Positions 20,827-21,423 of a stretch of 21,423 bases of DNA are shown here, piece after piece. The translations under genes and the position numbers were made by a program. The notes under the pieces are model-generated. The model saw nothing but the letters and a program-made list of their open reading frames with translations. It was not told where the DNA came from and made no database searches. This DNA is from CADCVW01 sp035644935 (GTDB taxonomy: Bacteria; Pseudomonadota; Alphaproteobacteria; Sphingomonadales; Sphingomonadaceae), in the NCBI GenBank assembly GCA_035644935.1, contig DASQNO010000063.1:1-21423 (forward strand), written 5' to 3'. How positions within the stretch are numbered: the first letter of the stretch is position 1; each line of letters opens with the position of its first letter.

Positions 20827-21051
20827 TTAAAACACTCCCGGGTTCTTGTTGATCAGGTCCTGCACGTCCCGTTCCAGCTTCACGAGAACTTCCTGCCTGA
20901 TATTGATGTTTAGGTTGATCTCAATCGGCTTATCCGGCGCCGCGACGTTGACGCATCCCGCGATCGTAGCACCGGCAGTGGACAAAAGCGCCACATTCCA
21001 AGCGACTTGCTTCGCGTCGCGCAAACCCATCCTCAACTTGGCTCGCATCAT
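20827..21051 (-). CDS. ynbE: YnbE-like outer-membrane lipoprotein
   Basis: This 74-residue protein has a signal peptide with the lipobox IAGC, the lipidated cysteine at C33, then VNVAAPDKPIEINLNINIRQEVLVKLERDVQDLINKNPGVF, the typical YnbE tail. In E. coli YnbE joins the C-terminus of YdbH to complete a hydrophobic groove across the periplasm. The ATG at 21051 overlaps the ydbH stop by four bases (ATGA). Met8 is an alternative start giving a more usual signal length. Confidence 0.88.
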   Translation of the reverse strand: MMRAKLRMGLRDAKQVAWNVALLSTAGATIAGCVNVAAPDKPIEINLNINIRQEVLVKLERDVQDLINKNPGVF

Positions 21052-21423
21052 GGTCTGGTCTCGCTTGCTTGAGGCTGAACGCCGGGCGCGACGCCCGGAA
21101 CGTTCTGGACGGGCAGCGGCTGCGACCGCTTGATGAGGTCGCGCGGGTCGTTGAACGAGCGCGCGGTGGCGAGCAGCGCCCGGAACTGGCCGCGAATCGC
21201 GATGTTGAACTTGAAAGGAAGGCCGGTAAGTTGCTTCAGGATCCCGGTCGCCTTTTCCGCCTGATTGCGGCCAACGACCGTAAAGCGGCTGAGGAATTCG
21301 CCGTCTAGGTCGCCATCAAGATACACACTCATTTCAGTGTAGCGCAGCTTCTTGAGGGCATCGAACGCCAGCTTGCCGTACGTGCCGAGCGCCTGGTCGG
21401 ACAGAACCCCGACATAGGCCAGC
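21048..21423 (-). CDS. ydbH: YdbH-like AsmA-family lipid transport protein (C-terminal end only)
   Basis: The frame is open from the right edge to the stop at 21048, giving the last 124 residues; the bulk of the gene, about 900 residues in the family, lies outside the window. The visible end (GVLSDQALGTYGKLAFDALKKLRYTEM, then YLDGDLDGEFLSRFTVVG and FKFNIAIRGQFRALLATARSFNDPRDLI) fits the C-terminus of YdbH-like proteins, which span the periplasm as a lipid conduit. An internal ATG at 21332 is not the real start, because the frame and similarity continue upstream. The overlap with ynbE supports the assignment. Confidence 0.85.
   Translation of the reverse strand, partial: LAYVGVLSDQALGTYGKLAFDALKKLRYTEMSVYLDGDLDGEFLSRFTVVGRNQAEKATGILKQLTGLPFKFNIAIRGQFRALLATARSFNDPRDLIKRSQPLPVQNVPGVAPGVQPQASETRP

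Overview
The window looks like a chromosomal core region of an alphaproteobacterium of the Sphingomonadales, most likely a Sphingomonas-like genus. This rests on the high GC content, a GcrA cell-cycle regulator (restricted to alphaproteobacteria), an Fo ATP synthase operon with both b and b' subunits separated from F1, and several small secreted proteins of a sphingomonad type. I see no phage, IS element, plasmid, CRISPR, rRNA or tRNA gene. Most of the window is dense housekeeping genes in short operons.

Layout. 1-1571 (minus): cytochrome bc1 genes petA-petB, with petB cut by the window edge. 1713-3659 (plus): trmL, hemF and a GNAT acetyltransferase, divergent from petA. 3614-4375 (minus): a multi-pass membrane protein. 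4492-6477 (plus): lipB, a Met/Asn-rich lipoprotein with a strong terminator, and a secreted four-cysteine protein. 6490-7852 (minus): queC-queE of queuosine/7-deazaguanine synthesis. 7898-7980 (minus): a probable small RNA with its own terminator, resembling the alphaproteobacterial SuhB type. 8047-10130 (minus): argD-hslO, overlapping by 4 bases, behind a promoter and a leader able to form terminator/antiterminator hairpins. 10247-11656 (minus): a Gln/Arg-rich periplasmic coiled-coil protein and an ABC-2 permease without its ATPase. 11723-14457 (plus): gcrA and parE. 14470-17704 (minus): uvrC, recO and apaG, with two diverged copies of a palindromic intergenic repeat bracketing uvrC. 17831-20310 (minus): atpI-atpB-atpE-atpF'-atpF. 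20444-21423 (minus): the ydbH-ynbE-ydbL cluster, with ydbH entering from the right edge.

How the genes fit together. The bc1 complex builds the proton gradient used by the Fo sector, hemF supplies haem precursor, and lipB supplies lipoyl groups for the 2-oxoacid dehydrogenases. trmL, queC and queE all lead to modification of the tRNA wobble position. uvrC, recO and parE handle DNA repair and chromosome decatenation, while gcrA links transcription to CcrM methylation. ydbH-ynbE-ydbL belongs to envelope lipid transport.

No complete novel system is evident. The signals most worth a second look are the small RNA at 7898-7980, the mutually exclusive hairpins in the argD leader, and the paired repeats around uvrC. 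Promoters placed so that trmL and parE mRNAs would start at their ATG, and the low-complexity Met/Asn lipoprotein, also deserve checking. All calls come from reading the sequence; no database search was run.
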